In this document: positions 26,610 to 34,911 of the stretch, piece by piece
Layout of the letters: every line of letters begins with the position of its first letter
Position numbering within the stretch: position 1 is the stretch's first letter
Source of the DNA: Vibrio gangliei
GTDB lineage: Bacteria > Pseudomonadota > Gammaproteobacteria > Enterobacterales > Vibrionaceae
Length of the DNA: 64,000 bases
Reading direction: 5' to 3'
NCBI RefSeq assembly: GCF_026001925.1
Contig: NZ_AP021869.1
Coordinates: 1,302,001-1,366,000 of the forward strand
The notes under the pieces: generated by a model
The model's input: the letters and a program-made list of their open reading frames with translations, nothing else
Database searches by the model: none
Told to the model about the DNA's origin: nothing
Position numbers and translations under genes: made by a program

Positions 26610-26641
26610 TTGACCTTAGAGTGTACTCCAAGGTGTATGGT
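26610..26641 (+). promoter_or_regulatory. ZntR (MerR-type) promoter/operator of zntA
   Basis: The -35 is TTGACC (26610-26615) and the -10 is TATGGT (26636-26641). They are separated by 20 bp, the over-long spacer typical of MerR-family promoters. The spacer holds the dyad ACCTTAGAGT-GT-ACTCCAAGGT. E. coli zntA has the same layout, with a 20-bp spacer and a GAGT/ACTC dyad. Confidence 0.85.
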
Positions 26642-26669
26642 TTAACTAAATCCTAAACGGAGTTTGGTT

Positions 26670-29009
26670 ATGTCAGATAAAAACACCAACACAATGACGA
26701 ATATCTCATCGATCCACCCTCTTGAATCTGAGGCAAGTTGTGGTAATCGCACGTCTAATAGCTCGTGCTGCAAAGCACCCAAAACATCACAGAATGAGCA
26801 ACCTCTGCATGATGCGAATCCCAATCAATCTCGTGCTGAATGGCATGTGTTAGGCATGGATTGCCCGTCGTGTGCTAGAAAAGTCGAAACCGCTGTCGCT
26901 AAAGTGGTTGGAGTCGATTCAGTAAAAGTTCTGTTTGCCACAGAAAAACTGGTGGTGAATTTTTCATCGCCGGCATCGAAGCTACAAATTGAAACGGCTT
27001 GTGCTGATGCAGGCTTTAAAACGCAATCCATGCAGGCGAAATCACTTAGTGACAGCAACGCTCAACCAACGACCCGTCCTGTAGCCAAATTTATCAGTGA
27101 AAATATCAGTATCATAGGTATTGCGTTTGGTATGCTGCTCGCTGCGGTCATCAAAACTTGGTCACCACAACTTAGCCAATGGTTATTTACGCTAACTTGC
27201 TTATTAGGACTCGTGCCGATTTTAAAAAGTGCTTACCGCTTAACGAAATCAGGTACGCCTTTTGCTATTGAAACGCTAATGAGTGTTGCGGCAATTGGTG
27301 CATTGTATTTAGGGGAAACCGCTGAAGCGGCCATGGTTCTATTGCTATTTCTCATTGGTGAGCGTTTAGAAGGTATTGCCGCCTCTCGTGCCCGTAGTGG
27401 TGTACAAGCATTAATGGCATTAGTACCGGAAAATGCCACCAAAATTGTCAATGGAGAGCGCACCACAGTCTCCGTAGCAGAATTAGTACCTGGTGATATC
27501 ATTGAAGTCTCACCCGGTTCCCGCCTACCTGCTGATGGCCAATTATTTTCAGAAATAGTCAGTATTGATGCCAGCGCCTTAACCGGCGAATCGATACCCG
27601 TTGAACACCAAAAAGGTGACAACGTAATGGCTGGTTCAATTGTGGTTGACCGCGTCGTACGTTTTAAAATCACATCAAAACAAGGTGATAATGCTATCGA
27701 CCGAATTTTACATTTGATTGAAGATGCTGAATCACGTAAAGCACCATTAGAACGATTTCTGGATAAGTTCAGCCGTTGGTATACCCCGCTTATGATGGTG
27801 GTAGCGCTACTGGTCGTTATTGTTCCTCCAATGCTATTTGCGCAACCTTGGGAAACATGGGTCTACCGTGGATTAGCTTTACTCCTTATCGCTTGCCCTT
27901 GTGCGCTTGTGATTTCAACACCTGCAGCCATTACCTCTGGACTGGCGACAGCGGCTAAACGCGGCGCATTAATTAAAGGCGGTGCAGCATTAGAACAGCT
28001 TGGTAAAGTTGAAGTAATGGCATTTGATAAAACGGGCACGCTGACACAAGGCAAGCCGCAAGTGACAGATGTTGTTGGTTTAAGCGAGTTTACCTCATCG
28101 CAAGTGCTTACCCTTGCTGCGGCAGTTGAAGTGGGGTCAACTCACCCACTGGCGACTTCGCTGATTGATAAAGCCAAACGAGATAATCTTGATATTCCTG
28201 AAACTCAAAACAAAAATGCATTGGCCGGTATTGGTGTACGTGGAGAAATTGATGGCACTTTGGTGCAAATTTCGTCACCGAGTAAACTTGATATTGAATT
28301 AGATGCTTCAATTACTGAGCAAATTAATAAACTAGAAGATCAAGGCAAAACCGTTGTTGTTGTCAGTCAAACTCCAGTCATGGGCAATGGAAACCATGCC
28401 ATGTCTGCCATCGGTATTATCGCTTGGCAAGATAGAATTCGTGAGGATGCTAAAGCAGCGTTACATGCTCTGGATAAACTTGGCATAAAAGCGATGATGC
28501 TGACTGGCGACAACCCTCGCAGCGCAGAAGCGATAAGCCAGCAATTATCATTCAGTAGCCAAGCTGTTAATTCTCAAGCTAATAATTTCCAAGCCATGAA
28601 TTACCAAGCCAGTTTATTGCCCAAGGATAAAGTGCAATACATTGAGCAATTATCGAAACATTCACATGTCGCTATGGTTGGTGATGGCATCAATGATGCG
28701 CCCGCGATGAAAGCAGCGAATGTCAGTGTAGCAATGGGCGCAGGTACCGATGTGGCACTCGAAACTGCTGATTCGGCCTTAACCCATAACCGATTAACCG
28801 AATTACCTGCAATGATTGAGCTATCTCGGGCAACGCTGTCGAATATTCGTCAAAACGTCACCATTGCACTCGGATTAAAAGCCGTCTTTCTGGTGACAAG
28901 TTTACTCGGGATTACCGGGTTATGGGTTGCGGTACTGGCTGACAGCGGAGCAACTGCCCTTGTGACCCTCAATGCTCTCCGATTGCTGAGATTTAAACCA
29001 AAAAACTGA
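26670..29009 (+). CDS. zntA: Zn/Cd/Pb-exporting P-type ATPase ZntA
   Basis: A 779-residue P1B-type ATPase. The N-terminal tail is Cys/His-rich, then an HMA domain has GMDCPSCARKVE (C66, C69). Transmembrane segments follow. The transport motif is C409-P-C in LIACPCALVIS, phosphorylation is at D453-K-T-G-T, and the hinge is VGDGINDAPAMK. CPC with an upstream GMDC HMA fits the Zn/Cd/Pb subgroup. I start at ATG 26670 with GGAG seven bases upstream, two codons after a TTG. A ZntR-like promoter directly upstream supports the assignment. A regulator gene is not adjacent. Confidence 0.95.
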   Translation: MSDKNTNTMTNISSIHPLESEASCGNRTSNSSCCKAPKTSQNEQPLHDANPNQSRAEWHVLGMDCPSCARKVETAVAKVVGVDSVKVLFATEKLVVNFSSPASKLQIETACADAGFKTQSMQAKSLSDSNAQPTTRPVAKFISENISIIGIAFGMLLAAVIKTWSPQLSQWLFTLTCLLGLVPILKSAYRLTKSGTPFAIETLMSVAAIGALYLGETAEAAMVLLLFLIGERLEGIAASRARSGVQALMALVPENATKIVNGERTTVSVAELVPGDIIEVSPGSRLPADGQLFSEIVSIDASALTGESIPVEHQKGDNVMAGSIVVDRVVRFKITSKQGDNAIDRILHLIEDAESRKAPLERFLDKFSRWYTPLMMVVALLVVIVPPMLFAQPWETWVYRGLALLLIACPCALVISTPAAITSGLATAAKRGALIKGGAALEQLGKVEVMAFDKTGTLTQGKPQVTDVVGLSEFTSSQVLTLAAAVEVGSTHPLATSLIDKAKRDNLDIPETQNKNALAGIGVRGEIDGTLVQISSPSKLDIELDASITEQINKLEDQGKTVVVVSQTPVMGNGNHAMSAIGIIAWQDRIREDAKAALHALDKLGIKAMMLTGDNPRSAEAISQQLSFSSQAVNSQANNFQAMNYQASLLPKDKVQYIEQLSKHSHVAMVGDGINDAPAMKAANVSVAMGAGTDVALETADSALTHNRLTELPAMIELSRATLSNIRQNVTIALGLKAVFLVTSLLGITGLWVAVLADSGATALVTLNALRLLRFKPKN

Positions 29010-29033
29010 TGTTTAGCGTTAGTAATCATAAAT

Positions 29034-29066
29034 CTGAGGTAAACAAGTTGAATCTTGTTGCCTCAG
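29034..29066 (+). terminator. Hairpin after zntA
   Basis: CTGAGG...ACAAG pairs with CTTGT...CCTCAG around a TTGAAT loop, 24 bases past the zntA stop. It has no T-run, so it is a weak terminator or an mRNA 3' structure. Confidence 0.45.
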
Positions 29067-29112
29067 AAGTATGATGTGCGCTTAACGGATCAATACGGGT
29101 AATAAAAAATCG

Positions 29113-29421
29113 ATGAAAATCGTCGCTGTTACAGCCTGTCCAACGGGCATTGCGCACACTTATATGGCTGCCGAAGCCTTGGTAAAATCCGCAGCACAAG
29201 CCCAAGTAACCATTCAAGTAGAAACACAAGGTGCAATGGGTATCGACAATAAGCTGAGCTACAAAGATATCAGCCTAGCTGATGTGGTATTAATTGCCTC
29301 AGACATTAATATTGAACAGCCGGAACGTTTCGAACAAGCCCGTCCAATCCAAGTGTCAATTGAAGATGTGCTCACCAACCCAGACGCGGTTATTGATCGC
29401 TGCATCAAACATGCACACTAG
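29113..29421 (+). CDS. PTS fructose-family EIIB component
   Basis: A free-standing 102-residue EIIB of the fructose/mannitol superfamily. The phospho-accepting Cys9 is in VTACPTGIAHTYMAAEAL, the classical EIIB-fru signature, and VETQGAMGI and the DVVLIASDI strand follow. It would pass phosphate from an EIIA to sugar through an EIIC. Its reading frame overlaps the next gene by 11 bases, so it is translationally coupled to the EIIA protein. No EIIC of its own is adjacent; the nearest is the EIIABC at 31554. Confidence 0.9.
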   Translation: MKIVAVTACPTGIAHTYMAAEALVKSAAQAQVTIQVETQGAMGIDNKLSYKDISLADVVLIASDINIEQPERFEQARPIQVSIEDVLTNPDAVIDRCIKHAH

Positions 29422-30226
29422 GCGCATAACTTTTTATTTAGGCTCAACCGGGCTTCCTTCGTGGCTGCTCAAATCTATTCATCAACAAGTCAAACCCTCG
29501 CACAGCGACGTGAGTCTAATTAAGGTACAAACACTGCAACAAGTGAATGTAAAAGACTACTTAAATGTGCTGACTTTGGCTTTCCACCCATTTGAATTAT
29601 GCCAATTAGTATTAAGCTCCGAAGACCAAAATCTGCTTGAACAACAAGTCGTAGGATTAAAAACACACCTACAACAAGAATGTTTAGTTCTCGACTCTGA
29701 TACGATTCAATCCACCCGAAAAATCAGTAATCTTGGCCTCTTTAACGCGCAGGTCTTTGACATCGAACGAGAGTTAGCCAGTTTTTTGAAACTCTATTCT
29801 TTAATATGTCGTTCAGGCGATCCGCAACTCGCAGAAAAGAAATTTTGTCTGCGCTGGATTGCAAAATTTGCTCAAAGTGATTCACCAGAACAACTTGAAC
29901 AAGAGTTGTATCGGCGTGAAGCGTTATCGTCGACTGGAATGCAGTCCGGCTTAGCTTTACCTCATGTGATGAGCGATACCGTCTCTACTCCACAAATTAT
30001 GATACTCACCAGCCCAGTTGCTATAGATTGGCTTTCCCCTTTCGGCCCTGTTACGCACATCATTGCCCTTTTGCTCCCCATAAATGCCAATAAAGAAACA
30101 TTAATGGCTGTGCGTCATCTCGCCACTCCCTTTATAAAACCAGAAGTCAACGAGTTCATCTGCCAGCACTATACGCCATTAGAGTTGCAGGCGATTGTGT
30201 CTTGCTTGATGAAACTTGAGCACTAG
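29411..30226 (+). CDS. PTS EIIA (type 2) with degenerate HPr-like N-terminus
   Basis: A 271-residue protein from ATG 29411, inside the end of the EIIB gene. The C-terminal domain from about residue 125 is EIIA-fru/mtl type, with the active-site His185 in STGMQSGLALPHVMSD. The first ~90 residues have HPr-like size and layout (GSTGLPSWLLKSIHQQV, a middle strand, then LEQQVVGLKTHLQQE). However, Pro-Ser-Trp replaces the His-x-Arg-Pro of HPr, so this domain could not carry phosphate at that site. A regulatory or docking role is an inference. EIIA assignment is firm; the HPr-like reading is tentative. Confidence 0.8.
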   Translation: MHTRRITFYLGSTGLPSWLLKSIHQQVKPSHSDVSLIKVQTLQQVNVKDYLNVLTLAFHPFELCQLVLSSEDQNLLEQQVVGLKTHLQQECLVLDSDTIQSTRKISNLGLFNAQVFDIERELASFLKLYSLICRSGDPQLAEKKFCLRWIAKFAQSDSPEQLEQELYRREALSSTGMQSGLALPHVMSDTVSTPQIMILTSPVAIDWLSPFGPVTHIIALLLPINANKETLMAVRHLATPFIKPEVNEFICQHYTPLELQAIVSCLMKLEH

Positions 30227-30241
30227 TTTTTCGTCAATAAG

Positions 30242-30444
30242 CTAGGGTCTGTTGATCTTTCGTGGTTAAATTTTGTTCGAGATAAAAGCGTTTTAAGCAA
30301 GGCAAGTCGATTGTAGCCTAGTTATTCTAAGTAAATGAGACTTAACCTGTCTTATTACAAACTACGGCATAAAACGCTTTTAGCCGAACCCTTCGGGCAG
30401 CGTTTGTTGGTCATTTGTACTGCGTTATCGGCTCCTCGTGTAGG
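30242..30444. mobile_element. Palindromic intergenic repeat, related to the 25395 element
   Basis: It begins CTAGGGTCTGTTGATCTTT and contains ATAAAAGCG TTTTA-GCAAGGCAAG, CATAAAACGCTTTTA (inverse of the first), ACCCTTCGGGCAG and TGCGTTATCGGCTCCTCG. The same order of modules (AAAAC/AGCG arm, GCAAGGCAA, ATTCT, GCATAAA-arm, CCCTTCGGG) is in the element at 25395. It has no gene. It fills the space between the EIIA stop and the stop codon of the convergent AraC gene, and ends right at that stop. Confidence 0.7.
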
Positions 30445-31299
30445 CTATCTATCCACGTACATGGCACGGAACTCACTCGGGGTTCTACCGGTTTTGTGTT
30501 TAAATACTCGGAAAAAGTAATTCACATCGTTATACCCACAGCGCATGGCCACCTCAGATAAGCGGAACGAGTAACGCATTAGCATGAATTTGGCGCGCTC
30601 CAATCGCACCCAAGTAATGTAATCGGCTAAGCGCATATGGCCCTGTTGCCGAAACAAGCGAGATAAATGGTTAGGGCTGATATTAAAACGATGAGCTATG
30701 CTGTCACGGGTAATATTGCGGTGAAAGTTCTCTTGTATGTAGATACAAATCCCCTGATAAAGATCTTCACTACGGCTTTGTGAGGAGGCATCAGGCGACA
30801 GTAACATGCCATGACAATAGCTCATCAAGGCCATCAATAAATGCCCACCGGTTGGATGGAGATGCTTTTCCTTCGATAAGGTGTTGAGAGCATTCAAAAT
30901 ATGATCAATGGCATGGCCGGTTCGAGTTTGAATACTGTGTTTTTGTACATCAAAGAAACTGGCTTCCCCTTTTCTTTTTTCCACCAGGCTAAAACCAAGC
31001 TGACGCTTACCAAATAGCAAACTTAACACACAGCAATCGCTATCCCATTCTGGTTTATTCCAACTGTTGGGCGGAATATACAAAATATCGCCAGGCAATA
31101 CTTTTACGGTACTCACACCAAAGTCAGGATCTTCAATTTGATTGATGTACTCGCCTGTTATCACAAACTCCATTCGTGGAAAATTCACTTGATAACTAAA
31201 CGGCGGTGGCGTGGTGTGATCATGGGCAAACCAAACACGGTTAAAGTTTTCGCGTTCAGAAAGCACACCTTCCAGAACATTGATAAACACCTGATTCAT
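30445..31299 (-). CDS. AraC-family regulator of the PTS/manA cluster
   Basis: A 284-residue regulator. The N-terminal cupin-like sensor spans about residues 30-110 (VKVLPGDILYIPPNSWNKP). The C-terminal AraC domain has two helix-turn-helix units: ITRDSIAHRFNISPNHLSRLFRQQG and RLSEVAMRCGYNDVNYFFRVFKHKTGRTPSEFR. It is divergent from the EIIABC gene, with a CRP-like site between them, so it most likely controls that transporter in response to its sugar. The end of the gene abuts a dispersed repeat that may have supplied the stop. Confidence 0.9.
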   Translation of the reverse strand: MNQVFINVLEGVLSERENFNRVWFAHDHTTPPPFSYQVNFPRMEFVITGEYINQIEDPDFGVSTVKVLPGDILYIPPNSWNKPEWDSDCCVLSLLFGKRQLGFSLVEKRKGEASFFDVQKHSIQTRTGHAIDHILNALNTLSKEKHLHPTGGHLLMALMSYCHGMLLSPDASSQSRSEDLYQGICIYIQENFHRNITRDSIAHRFNISPNHLSRLFRQQGHMRLADYITWVRLERAKFMLMRYSFRLSEVAMRCGYNDVNYFFRVFKHKTGRTPSEFRAMYVDR

Positions 31300-31402
31300 A
31301 GATAATCACAACCTTAGATCATTTTACGGGCAAGAAGTTAAGTTGACGGACATCATTCTATAACAAAGCCTCTCGACACTATAACTCATCATTTAATTAT
31401 CA

Positions 31403-31418
31403 GGTGATCATGATCACA
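31403..31418. promoter_or_regulatory. CRP-like binding site
   Basis: GGTGA-TCATGA-TCACA matches the CRP consensus TGTGA-N6-TCACA at 9 of 10 fixed positions. It lies between the divergent AraC regulator and the EIIABC gene (about 135 bases before its ATG), as expected for catabolite control of a PTS gene. Confidence 0.7.
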
Positions 31419-31553
31419 AACCGCTACCATGGTTACAATAATCCAGTAAATGGTGCTTATGTACACTATTTTTTGTAAAGCAAATCGCCAACAATTCATT
31501 CCAACAAATGATAATAATGAAAACAAATAAATATAAACTAAATAGGTACTGCC

Positions 31554-33446
31554 ATGATTACTCAGCTGATTAATGAAAAGCTAATCCGCTTAGATCTTAA
31601 AGCCACCACCAAAGATGAAGTTTTTTCAGAAATGGTGGATGTTCTGGATGCTCAAGGAAAACTCAGTGATAAAGCTCAGTTTCTTAAAGACATTTATGCC
31701 CGAGAAGACATTGGTAACACTGGTTTTGAAGATGGTGTTGCCATCCCTCATGCCAAAAGTGCAGCGGTTGCTGAGCCTGCTGTCGCCATTGGTATCAGTC
31801 GTTCTGGTATTGAATATGGTGCCGAAGACGGTGAAGATTCAAAATTATTCTTCATGATCGCCTCTCCTGATGGTGGCGCTGATCATCACATTGGAGTACT
31901 TGCCGAACTTTCTTCTAAATTGATTGAAGAAGGTTTTATTGATGCATTTTTTAAAGTAAAAACACCTGAAGAAGCACTTGCTTTACTGCTTGAAAAGAAA
32001 GAAACGGAAGTTACCGTTGCGGCAGATAACGGTTTAATTATAGGCGTAACGGGTTGCCCAGCGGGTATCGCACACACCTATTTAGCCGCTGAATCATTGG
32101 AAAAAGCCGCCGCTGAAATGGGTTACGAAATTAAAGTAGAAACCAATGGCTCAATTGGTGTGAAAAACGCGCCAACACAAGAAGAAATCGACCGCGCGGT
32201 TGCTATTGTCGTGAGCTGTGACAAACAAGTGGACATGGCTCGCTTTAATGGCAAGAAACTGATTCAAACTAGCGTAAAAGCACCTATTAGCAATGGTAAA
32301 GGTGTGATTCAACAAGCCTTAGATGCTGCACCTTTTAAAGCGGATGCGTCACAAAGCAGTAAAGAGGATAAGTCTGGTGCTAACTCGGGCCGTTCAAACC
32401 TATATCGCTACTTGATGAATGGTGTATCTCATATGATCCCATTCGTGGTAACCGGTGGTTTGATGATCGCCCTATCATTAGCGCTTGGTGGTGAACCAAC
32501 ACCAAATGGCATGCAAATTCCTGAAGGTAGCCTATGGAACCATGTTTTAAATGTAGGTGTGGTGGCTTTCCAATTGATGATCCCAATTCTTGCGGGTTAT
32601 ATTGCCTTTGCGATTGGTGACCGTGCAGCATTAGCACCAGGTTTCATTGGGGGTTGGATTGCCAACAATGGCTCATTCTATGGTGCAGAAGCCGGTACTG
32701 GCTTTATTGGTGCGATTATCGCAGGTCTTTTAGTGGGTTATTTTGTGCGCTTTATTGCCACTCGTGATTACCATAAAATGCTCGCCCCTCTTGTTCCAAT
32801 CATGATTGCACCGATTCTAGGTACCGTGTTCATCGCTTCGCTTTTCATCTTTGTGATTGGCGCACCAATTGCCGACTTAATGCAATGGTTGAACGCAGTA
32901 TTGACTGAAATGAGCACAGGTAACGTAGTTCTACTGGGCATTGTACTGGGTGGCATGGCTGGTTTTGATATGGGTGGCCCATTCAACAAAGTGGCGTTCC
33001 TATTCTCTGTCGGCATGATCGCAAGTGGCCAAACTCAATTTATGGGTGCTATGGCGGTTGCTATTCCAATTGCTCCTCTGGGTATGGCGCTAGCAACAGT
33101 GATTGGCCGCAAATTTGGTATCTTCGAAGAAAGTGAGATTGAAGCAGGTAAAGCCGCAGGTGCAATGGGCTTAGTAGGTATCTCTGAAGGTGCCATCCCA
33201 TTTGCCGCACAAGACCCACTATCGGTAATTCCTGCGAACGTTATCGGCTCAATGGTGGGTGCGGTAATGGCTTTCTCATTTGGTATTACCAACAGCGTCG
33301 CTCACGGTGGTCCTGTAGTTGCCCTACTTGGCGCAATGAACAAGCCACTATTGGCCATCCTATGTATGGCAACGGGTGCCATCGTAACCGCTGTTGTTTG
33401 TGTCACCTTGAAGAAAATGCGTCAAGCTAAATTAGCGACCGCTTAA
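31554..33446 (+). CDS. PTS EIIABC, fructose family, probably mannose-specific
   Basis: A 630-residue three-domain permease. EIIA spans ~1-150 with His66 in EDGVAIPHAKS. EIIB spans ~160-260 with Cys168 in GVTGCPAGIAHTYLAAES. EIIC spans ~280-625 with about eight to ten membrane segments, beginning RYLMNGVSHMIPFVVTGGLM and including GGMAGFDMGGPFNK and ISEGAIPFAAQDP. It imports and phosphorylates a hexose. manA directly follows and an AraC regulator diverges, so mannose (giving mannose-6-phosphate) is the likely substrate, as described for the similar V. cholerae cluster. Fructose remains possible. Confidence 0.9.
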   Translation: MITQLINEKLIRLDLKATTKDEVFSEMVDVLDAQGKLSDKAQFLKDIYAREDIGNTGFEDGVAIPHAKSAAVAEPAVAIGISRSGIEYGAEDGEDSKLFFMIASPDGGADHHIGVLAELSSKLIEEGFIDAFFKVKTPEEALALLLEKKETEVTVAADNGLIIGVTGCPAGIAHTYLAAESLEKAAAEMGYEIKVETNGSIGVKNAPTQEEIDRAVAIVVSCDKQVDMARFNGKKLIQTSVKAPISNGKGVIQQALDAAPFKADASQSSKEDKSGANSGRSNLYRYLMNGVSHMIPFVVTGGLMIALSLALGGEPTPNGMQIPEGSLWNHVLNVGVVAFQLMIPILAGYIAFAIGDRAALAPGFIGGWIANNGSFYGAEAGTGFIGAIIAGLLVGYFVRFIATRDYHKMLAPLVPIMIAPILGTVFIASLFIFVIGAPIADLMQWLNAVLTEMSTGNVVLLGIVLGGMAGFDMGGPFNKVAFLFSVGMIASGQTQFMGAMAVAIPIAPLGMALATVIGRKFGIFEESEIEAGKAAGAMGLVGISEGAIPFAAQDPLSVIPANVIGSMVGAVMAFSFGITNSVAHGGPVVALLGAMNKPLLAILCMATGAIVTAVVCVTLKKMRQAKLATA

Positions 33447-33472
33447 CTGAACAAATTAAACGATTAAATTCC

Positions 33473-33504
33473 AATGCAGGCTATAATGCCTGCATTCATT
33501 TTTT
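33473..33504 (+). terminator. Terminator after EIIABC
   Basis: A perfect 9-bp stem AATGCAGGC / GCCTGCATT with a 6-base loop, then CATTTTTT. It implies that manA, 32 bases on, depends on read-through or its own promoter. Confidence 0.9.
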
Positions 33505-33535
33505 GATAAATTTATAACTTATTTGAAGGATCATT

Positions 33536-34723
33536 ATGATTACGCTTCCTCCTTTTGTACTCATGCAGAATGTCATTCAAGATTATGCATGGGGCAGCAA
33601 AACATCGATAAATCAACTGTTCGATATTTCAAATCCAGATAACAAGCACCAAGCTGAAATCTGGATGGGTGCGCATCCAAATGGTTGTTCGCAAATTACC
33701 CATAAGGGCGAAACTTTTGGTTTGGACTCTGTTATTGAACATAACAAAACTGAAATCCTAGGTGAACGTACTGAAAAGCGTTTCAACGAACTTCCGTACC
33801 TATTCAAAGTTCTGGCCGCAGAAAAAGCGTTATCCATCCAAGTTCACCCAAGTAAGCAAGCAGCTGAAGTAGGTTTCGACAAAGAAAACCAAGCAGGCAT
33901 TGCTCTAAAAGCTGCAAACCGGAATTACAAAGATCCAAACCACAAGCCTGAATTGGTTTATGCCTTAACGCCCTATCAAGCCATGAATGGATTTCGCGAT
34001 TACTCGGAAATCATTCGTTTGTTTGAAGCAGTGAACGCCTCAACTCTGACTGTTTACGTTGAAGCCCTTAAAGCAAATCAAACACAAGCAGGTTTGAGCC
34101 AATTTTTCGAGGCAATGCTGTCACTGACTGGTAAAGAAAAAGTATCGGCGTTACAAGCGCTTCACCAGCATGCGGTAGAGCATAAAGGTGATGCATTAGC
34201 CAATCTACTACTTGATTTGGAGCAGCAATACCCAGGTGATGTTGGTCTGTTTGCCCCATTAATGCTGCATACTATTACTTTGCAACCGGGTGAAGCCATG
34301 TTCCTTGATGCGTGTACTCCACATGCCTATATCAAAGGTACAGGTTTAGAGATCATGGCTAACTCTGACAACGTACTTCGCGCGGGATTAACGCCAAAAT
34401 ACATGGATGTGCCTGAACTGATAGCCAACACAACTTGTGTGCCAAAGCCAAGTAATGAAATTTTATTAGCTCCAAAAGAAGAGAAGAACGCGAAGCACTA
34501 CCCAATCCCAGTGGATGATTTTAAATTCAGTGTATATGAGTGCGAAGCAAATTTAGTATGTGATAGCGCCGAGATTATTTTCGCCATTAATGCTGATGTA
34601 ACTCTGACTCACCCCAGTGGCCATGTTTTAGTTATTACTAAAGGTCAATCGGCATTCATCCCATGCTCGACCGGTGAATATAAAGTCCTAAGCTCAGGCT
34701 GTTTTGCTCGCGCGTATAATTAA
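33536..34723 (+). CDS. manA: Mannose-6-phosphate isomerase, class I
   Basis: A 395-residue zinc enzyme that interconverts mannose-6-P and fructose-6-P. Signatures: MQNVIQDYAWGSKTSI, EIWMGAHPNG, LPYLFKVLAAEKALSIQVHPSK (zinc His), YKDPNHKPELVYALTPY (zinc Glu), and FLDACTPHAYIKGTGLEIMANSDNVLRAGLTPKY. AAGGATCATT precedes the ATG. Its place after the PTS permease completes a mannose-to-glycolysis route. Confidence 0.96.
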   Translation: MITLPPFVLMQNVIQDYAWGSKTSINQLFDISNPDNKHQAEIWMGAHPNGCSQITHKGETFGLDSVIEHNKTEILGERTEKRFNELPYLFKVLAAEKALSIQVHPSKQAAEVGFDKENQAGIALKAANRNYKDPNHKPELVYALTPYQAMNGFRDYSEIIRLFEAVNASTLTVYVEALKANQTQAGLSQFFEAMLSLTGKEKVSALQALHQHAVEHKGDALANLLLDLEQQYPGDVGLFAPLMLHTITLQPGEAMFLDACTPHAYIKGTGLEIMANSDNVLRAGLTPKYMDVPELIANTTCVPKPSNEILLAPKEEKNAKHYPIPVDDFKFSVYECEANLVCDSAEIIFAINADVTLTHPSGHVLVITKGQSAFIPCSTGEYKVLSSGCFARAYN

Positions 34724-34795
34724 TTTTGTAGCGCCATCGATTCTTTAGCCCTATCTTCAGAATCTCTCAACATGCCTTGATTTGGTTCATAGATT

Positions 34796-34830
34796 AAACC
34801 GTGCCGCACTTTTTTGTGGCACGGTTTTTT
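34796..34830 (+). terminator. Terminator after manA
   Basis: AAACCGTGCC pairs with GGCACGGTTT, extended by CAC/GTG around a T6 loop, followed by TTTTATT. Confidence 0.85.
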
Positions 34831-34911
34831 ATTCTAATCAGACCACTTACTGCACACTTGGAAAATAAAATCATAATGGTAAAATCCGGCTTCCAAAAAA
34901 TAGGATTCCCC

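Noticed and set aside
27233..27673. 146-codon ORF antisense to zntA
   Set aside because: Shadow of conserved ATPase codons; no start signal.
30335..30520. 61-codon ORF in the 30242 repeat
   Set aside because: Lies in a non-coding palindromic repeat and runs into the AraC gene antisense.
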